Shown in pieces: positions 51,357 through 61,666 of a stretch of DNA of 64,000 bases. The stretch is from JAPPHY01 sp034423135 (GTDB lineage: Bacteria; Chloroflexota; Dehalococcoidia; Lucifugimonadales; UBA2985). The stretch covers positions 73,516 to 137,515 of the forward strand of contig DAOUJC010000004.1 of NCBI GenBank assembly GCA_034423135.1, read 5' to 3'. The notes beneath the pieces are model-generated. The model saw nothing but the letters and a program-made list of their open reading frames with translations. It was not told where the DNA came from and did no database searches. The translations under genes were made by a program, and so were the position numbers. The stretch's first letter is position 1. Each line of letters starts with the position of its first letter.

Positions 51357-53819
51357 CTATCGGGCTATCGGGTTGGCCTCCTCCCAGTTGACGATGCCCC
51401 GCTCCCGGTAGTCGTCGATCTCCTGCTGGCTGTAGCCAATCTCGGCCATGACGTCCGGGGTGTGCTGGCCGGGGTAGGGCGCCGACCGGTAGCTGCCGGC
51501 CATCTCGGAGAAGTGGACGATGCCGCCGTTGCGCAGGTACCTGCCGAAGCGTGGGCTCTCGTCCTCGACCTCCACCGCCAGCCCGAGCTCCTGGGCGTGC
51601 GGGTCGTCCATGAAGAACTCTTCATCCTCGCTGTAGCTCACGCGGACGCACGCCACGTCCTGCGCGGTGAGCAGCTCCTCCCACTCGGCGGCCGTGCGCG
51701 TGGCGAAGACCGCGGCCAGCTGCTCGATGAGCTCCTCGTCGTGCGACCTGCGGGCCGCCGGTGCGAAACGCGGGTCGCCGATCAGGTCCGCACGCCCGAT
51801 GGCGTTGCAGAGCGCCTGCCACTCATCCTCGAAGGGGCAGGCTAGGAACACCCAGCCGTCGCTGGCCTCGTAGATCCTATACAGGGCGTGGAGGCCGTAG
51901 CAGTCCGCGTCCGGCACCGCGTAGGGCGGCCGTCCATTGTAGTCGTATGCCTCGTCGTGGTTGGCCCAGGCGTTGGCGCACATCATCGTCACCTGGATCG
52001 ACTGGCCCTGGCCGGTGCGATCTCTGTCCCACAGCCCCAGCATGATAGCGGTCGCGACTCCCTGGGAGGAGTTGGGGTCTGGGTTGCCCTCGTTGGCGCG
52101 CATCATGCGGCGGGACATGTCCTTGATCTCGTCCATGGACATGGGCTGGTAGGTGGGATACGGCATGCCCCTTCCGGCCTGCCGCAGTGCGCCACCGAAG
52201 AGCGCGCCTGGTATGGGGTGCGCGCCGGGCCGCCGGCTGTGCGGGCCGGTTGCGCCGTATGCGCCGACGTAGACGTGCACCAGCCGCGGGTTGATCTGCC
52301 GGCAGGTCTCGTAGTCGATGCCGAGGCGGTCCGGGACGCCCGGCCGGAAGTTGTGCAGCAGCACGTCTGCGCGAGCCACCAGCTTGTGCACCAGCTCGCG
52401 GCCCTCCTCCGTCTGGAGGTCGACGCGAATGCACTCCTTGCCGGAGTAGGTGCGGATGTTGTTGAGGTTCACCGCTCCGACGCCGGGCATGCCGCGTCCG
52501 GGAACGGCGTCCACCTTGATGACGCGTGCGCCCAGGTCGGCGATCATGACGGCGCCGTACGGCCCCGCAATCACGGTCGAGAAGTCCAGCACGGTCACGT
52601 CCTCAAGCGGGCGCCTGGGCATGGGGTGGCTGCCGTTGGAGCTTGCGCCCGCCACGAGCGCGGGCTCGCGTCCGGCCAGCTCAGCGAGCACCTCTTCAGT
52701 GTGCTGTCCCAGGTCAGGCGCAGGGCCGCCGACCTCGCCGGGGTTGTTCTTCAGGTCTGCCAGCACGCCGACCACCTTCATGGGACCGACGCGCGGGTCG
52801 TCAATCTCGACGACGTGGCGGTTGTGCACGAACTGCGCATGGTTCATAGCCTCGACGGTGTGGAGGAACGGTTCGCCGGCGATGTCGCCGTCTTCGACGT
52901 AGATCTCCATCCACTCGTCCAGGGTCTTCTCCTGCATGCGCTCCAGGATCAGCTCCCGCAGCGCCTCCTGGTTCTCTGGCGTGAGGGCGGAAGTGTTCTT
53001 GAACCTGTCGTCCTCCAGCACCCAGCCGAGGCCGATGGCGCGCAGGTGGGCGTGCAGCAGCCGCGGGCTGAACTGGATGTTTGCGTGCTGCAGCCAGCGG
53101 CCGTCGCCGGTGCGCACGGGGATGTAGCCGAGGTTGGGCAGCGTGCGCGGGCCGGGCAGCGTGTTGGGGAACTTCTCCGGGTCGATGCGAAGGAAGTAGG
53201 TGGACAGCTGCCGCCCGCCGTAGTAGGGGATCATGCCCTGCAGGACGCTGGTATCGACTCGCTGGCCGCGTCCGGCTTTGTGCCTGGCTCGCAGCGAGGC
53301 GAGAATGCCCCGCACTGCGCCCTGGCTGGCGGCCCAGGTGCCGGTCTGCACCGCAACGTATGCAGGCCCTTCTCGATGGAGCTGGCCGGCGAAGTTGTGC
53401 ATGCGACCGCTCCGCGCGGCGATCACGCCTTCGTAGCCCTTCACGTTGCTGAGCGGCCCGGTGGGGCCGAAGCCCGTGATGGAGCAGTAGATGAGCCGGG
53501 GATTGATGGCGGAGAGGGTCTCGTAGTCGACGCCGAGGCGCTCCGCCTCACCCGGCCTGTACGACTCCACGAGCACGTCGGCTTGGGCGGCCAGCGTCTG
53601 CGCCTTCTCGCGGTCGGCGGCGTCCTCCAGGTCCAGGACGATGCCGCGCTTGCCTCGATTCCACGCCAGCCAGGTGGGTTGCGAGCGGTAAGGGTTGCCG
53701 GTGGGCGGCTCCACGACGATTACGTCGGCGCCAAAGTCGGCCAAGACCGCCGTGGTGAGCGTTCCCGGCATTCCGCAGCTGAAGTCCAACACAGTCAGTC
53801 CGCTACAAGGTCCAGGCAT
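51357..53819 (-). CDS. Tandem CaiB/BaiF family CoA-transferase (two domains in one chain)
   Basis: 820 residues, about twice the usual 400. Both halves carry family III CoA-transferase text. First: GLTVLDFSCGMPGTLTTAVLADFGADVIVVEPP, VLVESYRPGEAERLGVDYETL, GFGPTGPLSNVKGYE. Second (from about 400): VTVLDFSTVIAGPYGAVMIADLGARVIKVD, VLLHNFRPGVPDRLGIDYE, GAYGATGPHSRRPG. Family III enzymes move CoA between carboxylic acids and act as interlocked dimers; a fused pair could form the dimer internally. It leads a minus-strand operon with DUF35, thiolase and PFK. Confidence 0.9.
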   Translation of the reverse strand: MPGPCSGLTVLDFSCGMPGTLTTAVLADFGADVIVVEPPTGNPYRSQPTWLAWNRGKRGIVLDLEDAADREKAQTLAAQADVLVESYRPGEAERLGVDYETLSAINPRLIYCSITGFGPTGPLSNVKGYEGVIAARSGRMHNFAGQLHREGPAYVAVQTGTWAASQGAVRGILASLRARHKAGRGQRVDTSVLQGMIPYYGGRQLSTYFLRIDPEKFPNTLPGPRTLPNLGYIPVRTGDGRWLQHANIQFSPRLLHAHLRAIGLGWVLEDDRFKNTSALTPENQEALRELILERMQEKTLDEWMEIYVEDGDIAGEPFLHTVEAMNHAQFVHNRHVVEIDDPRVGPMKVVGVLADLKNNPGEVGGPAPDLGQHTEEVLAELAGREPALVAGASSNGSHPMPRRPLEDVTVLDFSTVIAGPYGAVMIADLGARVIKVDAVPGRGMPGVGAVNLNNIRTYSGKECIRVDLQTEEGRELVHKLVARADVLLHNFRPGVPDRLGIDYETCRQINPRLVHVYVGAYGATGPHSRRPGAHPIPGALFGGALRQAGRGMPYPTYQPMSMDEIKDMSRRMMRANEGNPDPNSSQGVATAIMLGLWDRDRTGQGQSIQVTMMCANAWANHDEAYDYNGRPPYAVPDADCYGLHALYRIYEASDGWVFLACPFEDEWQALCNAIGRADLIGDPRFAPAARRSHDEELIEQLAAVFATRTAAEWEELLTAQDVACVRVSYSEDEEFFMDDPHAQELGLAVEVEDESPRFGRYLRNGGIVHFSEMAGSYRSAPYPGQHTPDVMAEIGYSQQEIDDYRERGIVNWEEANPIAR

Positions 53820-54067
53820 CGCATCCTCCTCTCCCGCGTGCGCTTGTGCGCCGCGATCCGGTGGTTACACCGGCGTCGATCTGCTATGTGGCTTCGTATG
53901 TTCTGGCTGTTGGAGTTGCTCCTAGGTTGCCGGCTTGTACCCCGATACAGCCGGCTTACGCGCTCTTGTACGGGGCAGACTTGAGATTGTTGAGCGCATT
54001 ATGCCACTGACCATCACCCAATTCAAGCAGACGCCCGGATTCAAGCACATTCCTGCTTAGGCTCGCC
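53820..54067. other. Divergent spacer between the CoA-transferase operon and vapBC
   Basis: Leader of the minus-strand operon with GAGGAGG just before its start codon, then sequence with no recognised element up to the vapBC promoter. Confidence 0.4.
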
Positions 54068-54096
54068 TTGTCACTTTTCCGTATTTGCGCTATTCT
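54068..54096 (+). promoter_or_regulatory. Promoter of vapBC
   Basis: TTGTCA (54068-54073), 17 bases, TATTCT (54091-54096), about 35 bases before the antitoxin ATG. Confidence 0.65.
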
Positions 54097-54118
54097 CAAC
54101 ATTGGGAACCATGTTGAG
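54095..54118 (+). promoter_or_regulatory. Probable VapB operator (inverted repeat)
   Basis: CTCAACAT and ATGTTGAG form a perfect 8-base inverted repeat with an 8-base spacer. It begins on the last two bases of the -10 box and covers the expected transcription start, the place where a ribbon-helix-helix antitoxin would repress its own operon. Confidence 0.65.
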
Positions 54119-54130
54119 GAGGGTACAACG

Positions 54131-54433
54131 ATGCAGGCCAAGAAGAAGAGACTCACACTGGACCTCGACCCTCCGGTGCAGCGGCGCCTGAAGGCGGTAG
54201 CCGCGCTCAAGGGCGTAAGCATGAGACACTATTGCCTGGCCGCCATAGACAGGGAGCTGGCCAAGGACGAGGCAAACGGAATTGGTGGAGTCTTGTCAGA
54301 GAAGCCGGACCATGAGCTATTTGCGGAACTCCGGCAGGATGTATTTGGAGGCAAGCCTCTTCCTGGTGATTCCGTCGACCTGATTCGAGAGGCCCGTGAG
54401 ATCAGGGCTGCCCAAACCGAGGGGCAGGCGTGA
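54131..54433 (+). CDS. VapB-type ribbon-helix-helix antitoxin
   Basis: 100 residues. KKKRLTLDLDPPVQRRLKAVAALKGVSMRHYCLAAIDREL is a typical ribbon-helix-helix DNA-binding region (CopG/FitA-like), and the acidic C-terminal half would wrap the toxin. ATG 54131 has GAGGAGGG 9 bases upstream; the longer frame starts inside the promoter. Its stop overlaps the toxin start by four bases. It probably binds the inverted repeat at 54095-54118. Confidence 0.85.
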   Translation: MQAKKKRLTLDLDPPVQRRLKAVAALKGVSMRHYCLAAIDRELAKDEANGIGGVLSEKPDHELFAELRQDVFGGKPLPGDSVDLIREAREIRAAQTEGQA

Positions 54434-54873
54434 ACGGGTCTGTCGTCGTAGACGCGAGCGTAGCAGTCAAGTGGCTCGTCGAAGAGGTAGACTCTGACAG
54501 AGCCCACGCCGTTCTCCAGGACTGGGATGCTCGTGGCATTACCCGCATAGCCCCCTACCTCTTGCCCTTCGAGGTAGCCAACGCTCTCCACCGGCGCGTG
54601 CTGCGCGGCGAGCTGAACGTTGGCGATAGCACACGCTTGATCGCACGGCTGCTGGAGTCTCGCCTTGAACTGCATCAGCCGCTGCACCTCTACGGCAGGG
54701 CATTGGAGTTGGCGAGCCGGCTCAGGCAGGGCGCGGCCTACGACGCGCACTACCTGGCTCTGGCGGAGACGCTCGGCTGCGAGCTGTGGACCGCCGACGC
54801 GCAGTTCTACCGGGCGGCGAGTCCCGTCACAGGCAGTGTACGTTGGATAGGGGAGACCGCGGCCCGGGGTTAG
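54430..54873 (+). CDS. vapC: VapC-type PIN-domain toxin RNase
   Basis: 147 residues. PIN acidic residues are all in place: Asp8 (VVDASVAVKWL), Glu48 (LPFEVANAL), Asp105 (AAYDAHYLALAE) and Asp123 (LWTADAQF). VapC proteins are Mg-dependent RNases that usually cut tRNA or rRNA and are held inactive by VapB. GTG start overlapping the antitoxin stop. A GNAT gene follows at 14 bases but is unlikely to be part of the toxin system. Confidence 0.92.
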   Translation: MNGSVVVDASVAVKWLVEEVDSDRAHAVLQDWDARGITRIAPYLLPFEVANALHRRVLRGELNVGDSTRLIARLLESRLELHQPLHLYGRALELASRLRQGAAYDAHYLALAETLGCELWTADAQFYRAASPVTGSVRWIGETAARG

Positions 54874-54886
54874 CCGTCAGACGGGC

Positions 54887-55465
54887 ATGGGGGCAAGCGC
54901 GAACATGACAGTAAGAGAAGCCACCCCGGCTGACGCCGGTTCGATTGCAAGGGTTCACATCGATTCATGGCGGACCACGTATGCGGGCATCGTGCCGGCA
55001 GAGTACCTGGCCGGATTCTCGTACCAGAGAAGAGAGTTGAGGTGGTACGAGACTCTAACGGCGGACCAGGACGCCACCAGCATGTTCGTAGCAGAAGCGA
55101 GCATCTTCGTGGCAGAAGAAGGTGGCAACGTCGTAGGCTTCGCGACCGGAGGACCTGAGCGAGACGGCGATATGACCTACCGGGGCGAGCTATACGCCAT
55201 ATACCTCCTTGAAGAGCACCAGAACAGGGGCCTGGGTCGCCAGCTTGTATCGGCTGTGACTCGGAGACTGCTGGCTGACGGATTCAGCTCAATGCTGGTG
55301 TGGGTGCTGGAGGACAACCAAGGCGCGCGCCGGTTCTATGAGTTGCTGGGAGGTGAACAGGTCGGCCGGAAGACCGTCACAATTGGAGGCCGTGACCTCG
55401 TGGAGGTGTCCTACGGTTGGAAGGACATTGCCGGGCTGGCCGTTGGGGCGCAGCCCGACCATTGA
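54887..55465 (+). CDS. GNAT family N-acetyltransferase
   Basis: 192 residues (186 if starting at ATG 54905, MTVREATPADAGSIARVH, which is the usual family start). Acetyl-CoA motif A is YAIYLLEEHQNRGLGRQLVSAV, and motif B is VLEDNQGARRFYELLGGEQVG. The substrate is unknown. Between 55079 and 55120 there is a 21-base near-tandem duplication giving SMFVAEA-SIFVAEE just before the GNVVGF strand. Confidence 0.87.
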   Translation: MGASANMTVREATPADAGSIARVHIDSWRTTYAGIVPAEYLAGFSYQRRELRWYETLTADQDATSMFVAEASIFVAEEGGNVVGFATGGPERDGDMTYRGELYAIYLLEEHQNRGLGRQLVSAVTRRLLADGFSSMLVWVLEDNQGARRFYELLGGEQVGRKTVTIGGRDLVEVSYGWKDIAGLAVGAQPDH

Positions 55466-55528
55466 GGCCAATCGCATAGATGAATCGGTTTCAGGGACGG
55501 TAGTCGAGAGCCCAGCAAGACCTGGCGG

Positions 55529-57526
<1,998 letters not shown>

Positions 57527-57570
57527 GACGGCTGAGGAGTCCGGTGCCTATTGGACTCGGAGTGCACCTG

Positions 57571-58089
57571 CTATGGCCTCGCCCACTCGAATGCCAGGGT
57601 AGCGTACCGCACGAAGATGCCGCCGCCAGGCGCACCCAGGGGGCCGTTCACCGCCAGCAGGGCGATGGTGTGCTGTTGGCCGGGAACGGCGCTGGTAGAG
57701 ACTGGGACTCTCTGGGGCACGTTGAAGCCCTGGACGGCCCCTCGCTCGCGGTTCAGCTCGCCGTCAACCCAGATCTCGCCGTAGTCGTCGATGCACGTCT
57801 CGAACTGCACTCGCACTCCGCTCACCGGGTGTCCATCCACCTCTTCCGGCAGCGTGACCCTGATGCGGTACCACCCGAAGGTGAATCCAGTGGACACCGG
57901 TTGAATCAGGTCGGTGCACACCTCCCATTCTGAATCATCGTAGTCCGGTAGCCTGGCCGGACTGCCCTGCGATTGCTCCACCAGACCCTCGTTAGGTTCG
58001 CCCGGCACGTAGCCTCGGGCGAACTTCCACTGGCCGTTCACCGCCGCCTGTCCTGCCGCGCTTTCCAAGGCAAGAGTCACTCTAGGCAT
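57571..58089 (-). CDS. Galactose-binding-like (jelly-roll) domain protein
   Basis: 172 residues. It looks like a single sugar-binding domain of the glycoside hydrolase family 2 / beta-galactosidase type: WKFARGYVPG, DYDDSEWEVCTDL, GFTFGWYRIRVTLPEEV, VRVQFETCIDDYGEIWVDGEL and HTIALLAVNGPLG. There is no catalytic domain and no signal peptide. ATG 58089 with AGGAGG five bases upstream is preferred over the ATG three bases earlier and over a long unconserved frame to 58308. It is divergent from the molybdopterin subunit gene. Confidence 0.82.
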   Translation of the reverse strand: MPRVTLALESAAGQAAVNGQWKFARGYVPGEPNEGLVEQSQGSPARLPDYDDSEWEVCTDLIQPVSTGFTFGWYRIRVTLPEEVDGHPVSGVRVQFETCIDDYGEIWVDGELNRERGAVQGFNVPQRVPVSTSAVPGQQHTIALLAVNGPLGAPGGGIFVRYATLAFEWARP

Positions 58090-58310
58090 CATGGCCTCCT
58101 TGTGCCCGCGTATCCACTGCATTCTACAATAATCCTGGCAACCGGCGCTTGACGTGGTGTTCGATGACACGTGGCGGGTAGAATCTGTCGGGCCGCCACG
58201 CCCGCATCGGCCCGGCGAGGCCTCTCCTGGCTTCGCAAGCTTCTGTACTCGGCGGAGGATTCCGGCTAAACTCAGAGGGCATTCAGAACGACTCACGGGG
58301 AGGCACACCG

Positions 58311-60644
58311 ATGACCACTGAGACCGAAATGGGACTTGCGGATCCGGCGCAGTACAGAGTGTTGGGCACCAGGGCGCCTCGACTGGACGGCCTGGAGAAG
58401 GTCACCGGCGCTGCGAAGTTCGGAGCCGACATACACCTGCCCGGTATGCTTCACGGCAAGATGCTGACGAGTCCTCACGCTCACGCTCGCATCCTCTCCA
58501 TAGACACCAGTGAAGCGGAGGCTACTCCGGGCGTGAAGGCCGTGATCACCGCTGCGGACTTCCCGATCTTCGAGCAACAGCCGGCCATCGATTTCGTCGC
58601 GGAGCAGTTCCGCGGCGCAAGGATAATGGCCGAGCACTTCATGGCCCGCGACAAGGTACTCTACCGCGGCCACCCGGTGGCAGCCATCGCAGCGACCAGC
58701 CCGCACGTCGCCGAGGAAGCCGCGAAGCTGATCCACGTGGAGTACGAGGTGCTCCCGGCCGTCCTCACCATAGCCGACGCTCTCAAGGACGACGCGCCCT
58801 TGGTTCACGACAGCCTTACAACAGTGACACGCGGCCCGGACGGGCGTGAGGTCTCGGACGTCGGGAGCAATGTCGCGAGCCACGCGCAACTCAAGCGAGG
58901 CGACGTGGAAGCCGGGTTCAGGCAGGCGGAAGTCGTTGTGGAGCGGGAGTTCTCGTCGCAGCCGGTTCACCCCGGCTACATTGAGCCGTTCGCATCCGCT
59001 GCGCAGTGGAACGCCGACGGCCACGTGACAATCTGGACCACCACCCAGGGCACGTTCGACGTGCGAGAGGGCACCGCCTCAATCATGGGTATACCCGAGT
59101 CCATGCTGAAAGTGATCGCCATGGAGTGCGGAGGCGGGTTCGGGGGCAAGGGCCCGAACACCAACCCCCTCAATCCCATGGCGGCTATTCTCTCCAGGAA
59201 GACCGGCCTGCCCGTGAAGATGGTCATGAGCCGCAAGGAGACCTTCGATAGCACCTGTCCTGCCTCGGCAACATACATTCGGCTCAAGATGGGCGCCGAC
59301 ATCTCAGGGCGAATCACCGCCGCCGAGTACTACCTAGCCTACCAGGCGGGAGCCTTCCCAGGGTCGCCGGTGGGCGCCGGCGTACAGAACGGCCTGGCGT
59401 CGTACAGCATCGAGAACTTCCAGGTGGACGGCTACGACGTTGTCACGAACACGCAGAAGATGCAGAGCTACCGCGCCCCCGGACAGCCTCCTGCCACCTT
59501 TGCAGTGGAGAGTGTTGTTGACGAGCTGGCGGAGAAACTGGGCATGGATCCCATGGAGTTCCGGTTGAGGAATGCCGTGCAGGAAGGGGAGCGGATGCCC
59601 AATGGTGTGCTGTATCCGCGAATAGCCTGCACGGAAATCATGGAAGCCATGAAGGCGCATCCCCACTACAACGCGCCGCTCGGCGGGCCAAACCGCGGTC
59701 GTGGAGTATCCGTGGCAGCCAGGGCCATTGGTGGCGAGGGCGCCACGCCACACGTCGCCACCATCAGTGTCAACGCGAACGGCACCATTGCACTCATGAC
59801 CGGCTCGAATGACCTCAGCGGAACTCGGACGACCGTGGCAATGCAGGCTGCCGAAGTGTTGGGACTGGAGACTACAGACGTGATGTCAACTGTTGGCGAT
59901 ACCGACTCCGCCGGTTGGAGCGGTGTTGCCAACGGCAGCAAGATCACCTATTCAACGGGTCTGGCTGCCATCGCTGCCGCGGAGGAGGTCAAACTTCAGA
60001 TGAAGGCTCGTGCGGCCCTGGTGTGGGAGGTGCAACCGGAGGACGTGGAGTTCCAGAACGGCACCTTTGTGTGCACGAGAAACCCGGCCGACCGGATGAG
60101 TTTCCGAGAGCTGGCGGGCAGGCTCATGCGCACGGGTGGACCGATCACCTGCGCCGGGTACTCGTTCCCGACCGGCCCCGGCGGAGTGCTGTTTGGCGGA
60201 AACCTGGTGGACGTGGAGGTAGACCCGGAGACTGGAAAGGTGGATATACTGCGCTTCACCACCTTCATAGACGTCGGCAAGGCGGTCCACCCAAGCTTCG
60301 TGGAGGGACAGGCACAGGGTTCGACCGCTCAGGGAGTCGGCTGGGCGCTCAGCGAGGAGTATTGCTACACGGAAGACGGCGCAATCTCCAACTCCACATT
60401 CCTGGACTACCGAATGCCGACCACCCTGGACGTGCCAATGATTGACACCGTGATCGTGGAGGTGCCCAACCCTGGCCACCCGTTCGGATTGAGGGGTAGA
60501 GCAGGGGAGATCCCGATTGTGCCAGTGATCGGCGCCGTGGGCAATGCCGTGTCCAACGCAACCGGCGTCCGCATGACCAAGGCGCCCATGAACCCGGCCA
60601 CAGTCATGGCGGCGCTGAAGGAGACCGGCGCGGCGAAGGAGTAG
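58311..60644 (+). CDS. Xanthine dehydrogenase/aldehyde oxidase family molybdopterin-binding subunit
   Basis: 777 residues. N-terminal aldehyde-oxidase a/b hammerhead (RAPRLDGLEKVTGAAKFGADIHLPGMLHGKMLTSPHAHARI), then the Mo-pterin domains (GGGFGGKG, RAPGQPPATFAVESVVDELAEKLGMDP). The catalytic glutamate is in GLRGRAGEIPIVP near the end, where the family has G-x-G-E. It hydroxylates an aldehyde, purine or other heteroaromatic. The FAD and [2Fe-2S] subunits expected beside it are missing from the window. It is preceded by GGGAGG and followed by a repeat, so it is transcribed alone. The substrate is unknown. Confidence 0.9.
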   Translation: MTTETEMGLADPAQYRVLGTRAPRLDGLEKVTGAAKFGADIHLPGMLHGKMLTSPHAHARILSIDTSEAEATPGVKAVITAADFPIFEQQPAIDFVAEQFRGARIMAEHFMARDKVLYRGHPVAAIAATSPHVAEEAAKLIHVEYEVLPAVLTIADALKDDAPLVHDSLTTVTRGPDGREVSDVGSNVASHAQLKRGDVEAGFRQAEVVVEREFSSQPVHPGYIEPFASAAQWNADGHVTIWTTTQGTFDVREGTASIMGIPESMLKVIAMECGGGFGGKGPNTNPLNPMAAILSRKTGLPVKMVMSRKETFDSTCPASATYIRLKMGADISGRITAAEYYLAYQAGAFPGSPVGAGVQNGLASYSIENFQVDGYDVVTNTQKMQSYRAPGQPPATFAVESVVDELAEKLGMDPMEFRLRNAVQEGERMPNGVLYPRIACTEIMEAMKAHPHYNAPLGGPNRGRGVSVAARAIGGEGATPHVATISVNANGTIALMTGSNDLSGTRTTVAMQAAEVLGLETTDVMSTVGDTDSAGWSGVANGSKITYSTGLAAIAAAEEVKLQMKARAALVWEVQPEDVEFQNGTFVCTRNPADRMSFRELAGRLMRTGGPITCAGYSFPTGPGGVLFGGNLVDVEVDPETGKVDILRFTTFIDVGKAVHPSFVEGQAQGSTAQGVGWALSEEYCYTEDGAISNSTFLDYRMPTTLDVPMIDTVIVEVPNPGHPFGLRGRAGEIPIVPVIGAVGNAVSNATGVRMTKAPMNPATVMAALKETGAAKE

Positions 60645-60669
60645 ACACCGACAGCGGCCTGCAGCCACT

Positions 60670-60708
60670 GTCCGCTCATGGTGAGCCTGTCGAACCAGGT
60701 GAGCGGAC
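60670..60708. repeat. Dispersed palindromic repeat, copy 7
   Basis: GTCCGCTCA and TGAGCGGAC arms around TGGTGAGCCTGTCGAACCAGG, between two convergent genes. Arms carry a compensating change (CCGGA-type) relative to the CCCGCTCA copies, so the stem is conserved. Confidence 0.8.
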
Positions 60709-60739
60709 GACGCAGACGCAGGCAGTCGCTAGACTCCGT

Positions 60740-61420
60740 CTATTGCCACAGGTCGGGGTCTGGTCGGTTCATCAGCCCGAAGCCGAGATATCCGTACCAG
60801 ATGACCAGCAGCACGTAGGAGCCGCGGGCCAGACTGATAAACGTGTCGCGGCCGCCGTTGTCGAGTACGGCCATGATGAAGAACACCATTACGGCCAGGC
60901 TGACAAGTGCAGCCAACAGGGAGATTATCCGGTTGTAGTCGTCTCTGGTGGAGAGGCCCAACGCGAATATGCAGCCGCCAAACCCAAGCGCAATCCCACC
61001 GGCGTAGAGGAGAGCAGAGCTGGTGTAGTAGACGGGCACGCTTCCAGCGATCTGCTCGCTGGTCTGTGCATCGGCCAGAACGAAGTCCATGCCGCCGGTC
61101 AGAATCCAGCCGGTCAGTCCTGCGAAGACCATGAAGAAGCCCATCTGAACCAACGCCTTGCCGTTGCCTTGCAGGGTGACGTTCCGCATCAGCGCGTAGA
61201 GGCCCGACAGGATTAAGGTGAGGCCAAGGATTATGCCGATGTTGGTCACCTTGGTCAGCTCTGCGTTGTTGCCCTTGGCCGTTATGGAGCCAACGGTGTC
61301 CGTCACCTTCGCGCTGTCTATCAGCAGGCCACCCGGCTCCATGAGGAAGAACACGAAGGCGATTACGGGTCCGAATATGAGGGACAGTCCCGCCAGCCGG
61401 TTCACGGATATGGTGCCCAT
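60740..61420 (-). CDS. Hypothetical integral membrane protein
   Basis: 226 residues with six to seven hydrophobic helices: LAGLSLIFGPVIAFVFFLM, IGIILGLTLILSGLYALM, MGFFMVFAGLTGWILTGG, SSALLYAGGIALGFGGCIFALGL, ISLLAALVSLAVMVFFIM and GSYVLLVIWYGYLGFGLM. It resembles DUF4386-like or other small conserved membrane proteins, but no family signature is certain. It is a single gene, convergent with the molybdopterin subunit. Confidence 0.72.
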   Translation of the reverse strand: MGTISVNRLAGLSLIFGPVIAFVFFLMEPGGLLIDSAKVTDTVGSITAKGNNAELTKVTNIGIILGLTLILSGLYALMRNVTLQGNGKALVQMGFFMVFAGLTGWILTGGMDFVLADAQTSEQIAGSVPVYYTSSALLYAGGIALGFGGCIFALGLSTRDDYNRIISLLAALVSLAVMVFFIMAVLDNGGRDTFISLARGSYVLLVIWYGYLGFGLMNRPDPDLWQ

Positions 61421-61666
61421 GTATCAACCTCCCCTAGCTGATTTCACGAGAAGGGGCCTCCGAGTTCAAGCCTACCCTGGCGAACATTTTGACGCTGGAG
61501 TTGCGACAATGCAATAGGGAGTCACGTGCACTGCCAAGAGCAGTCAAGCCGGTGTGATTGTCTACCGTGACGACCCTCCCACGATAAGCAGGGCCATCTC
61601 ATCAAGTGTTCCCGGTGATCGGCGGAGCAGATGGCCTGTGCGCCCACAGAGCCTCTCCGGTCTCGC
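61421..61666. other. Spacer without recognised features
   Basis: Upstream of the membrane protein (with AGGGGAGG before its start) and downstream of the SMP-30 gene; only short frames without a signature. Confidence 0.35.

Noticed and set aside
51888..53984. A 698-codon plus-strand open frame opposite the double CoA-transferase
   Set aside because: Antisense shadow. The translated text is rich in His/Val/Gly/Asp without motifs, and the minus-strand gene has two clear CaiB domains.
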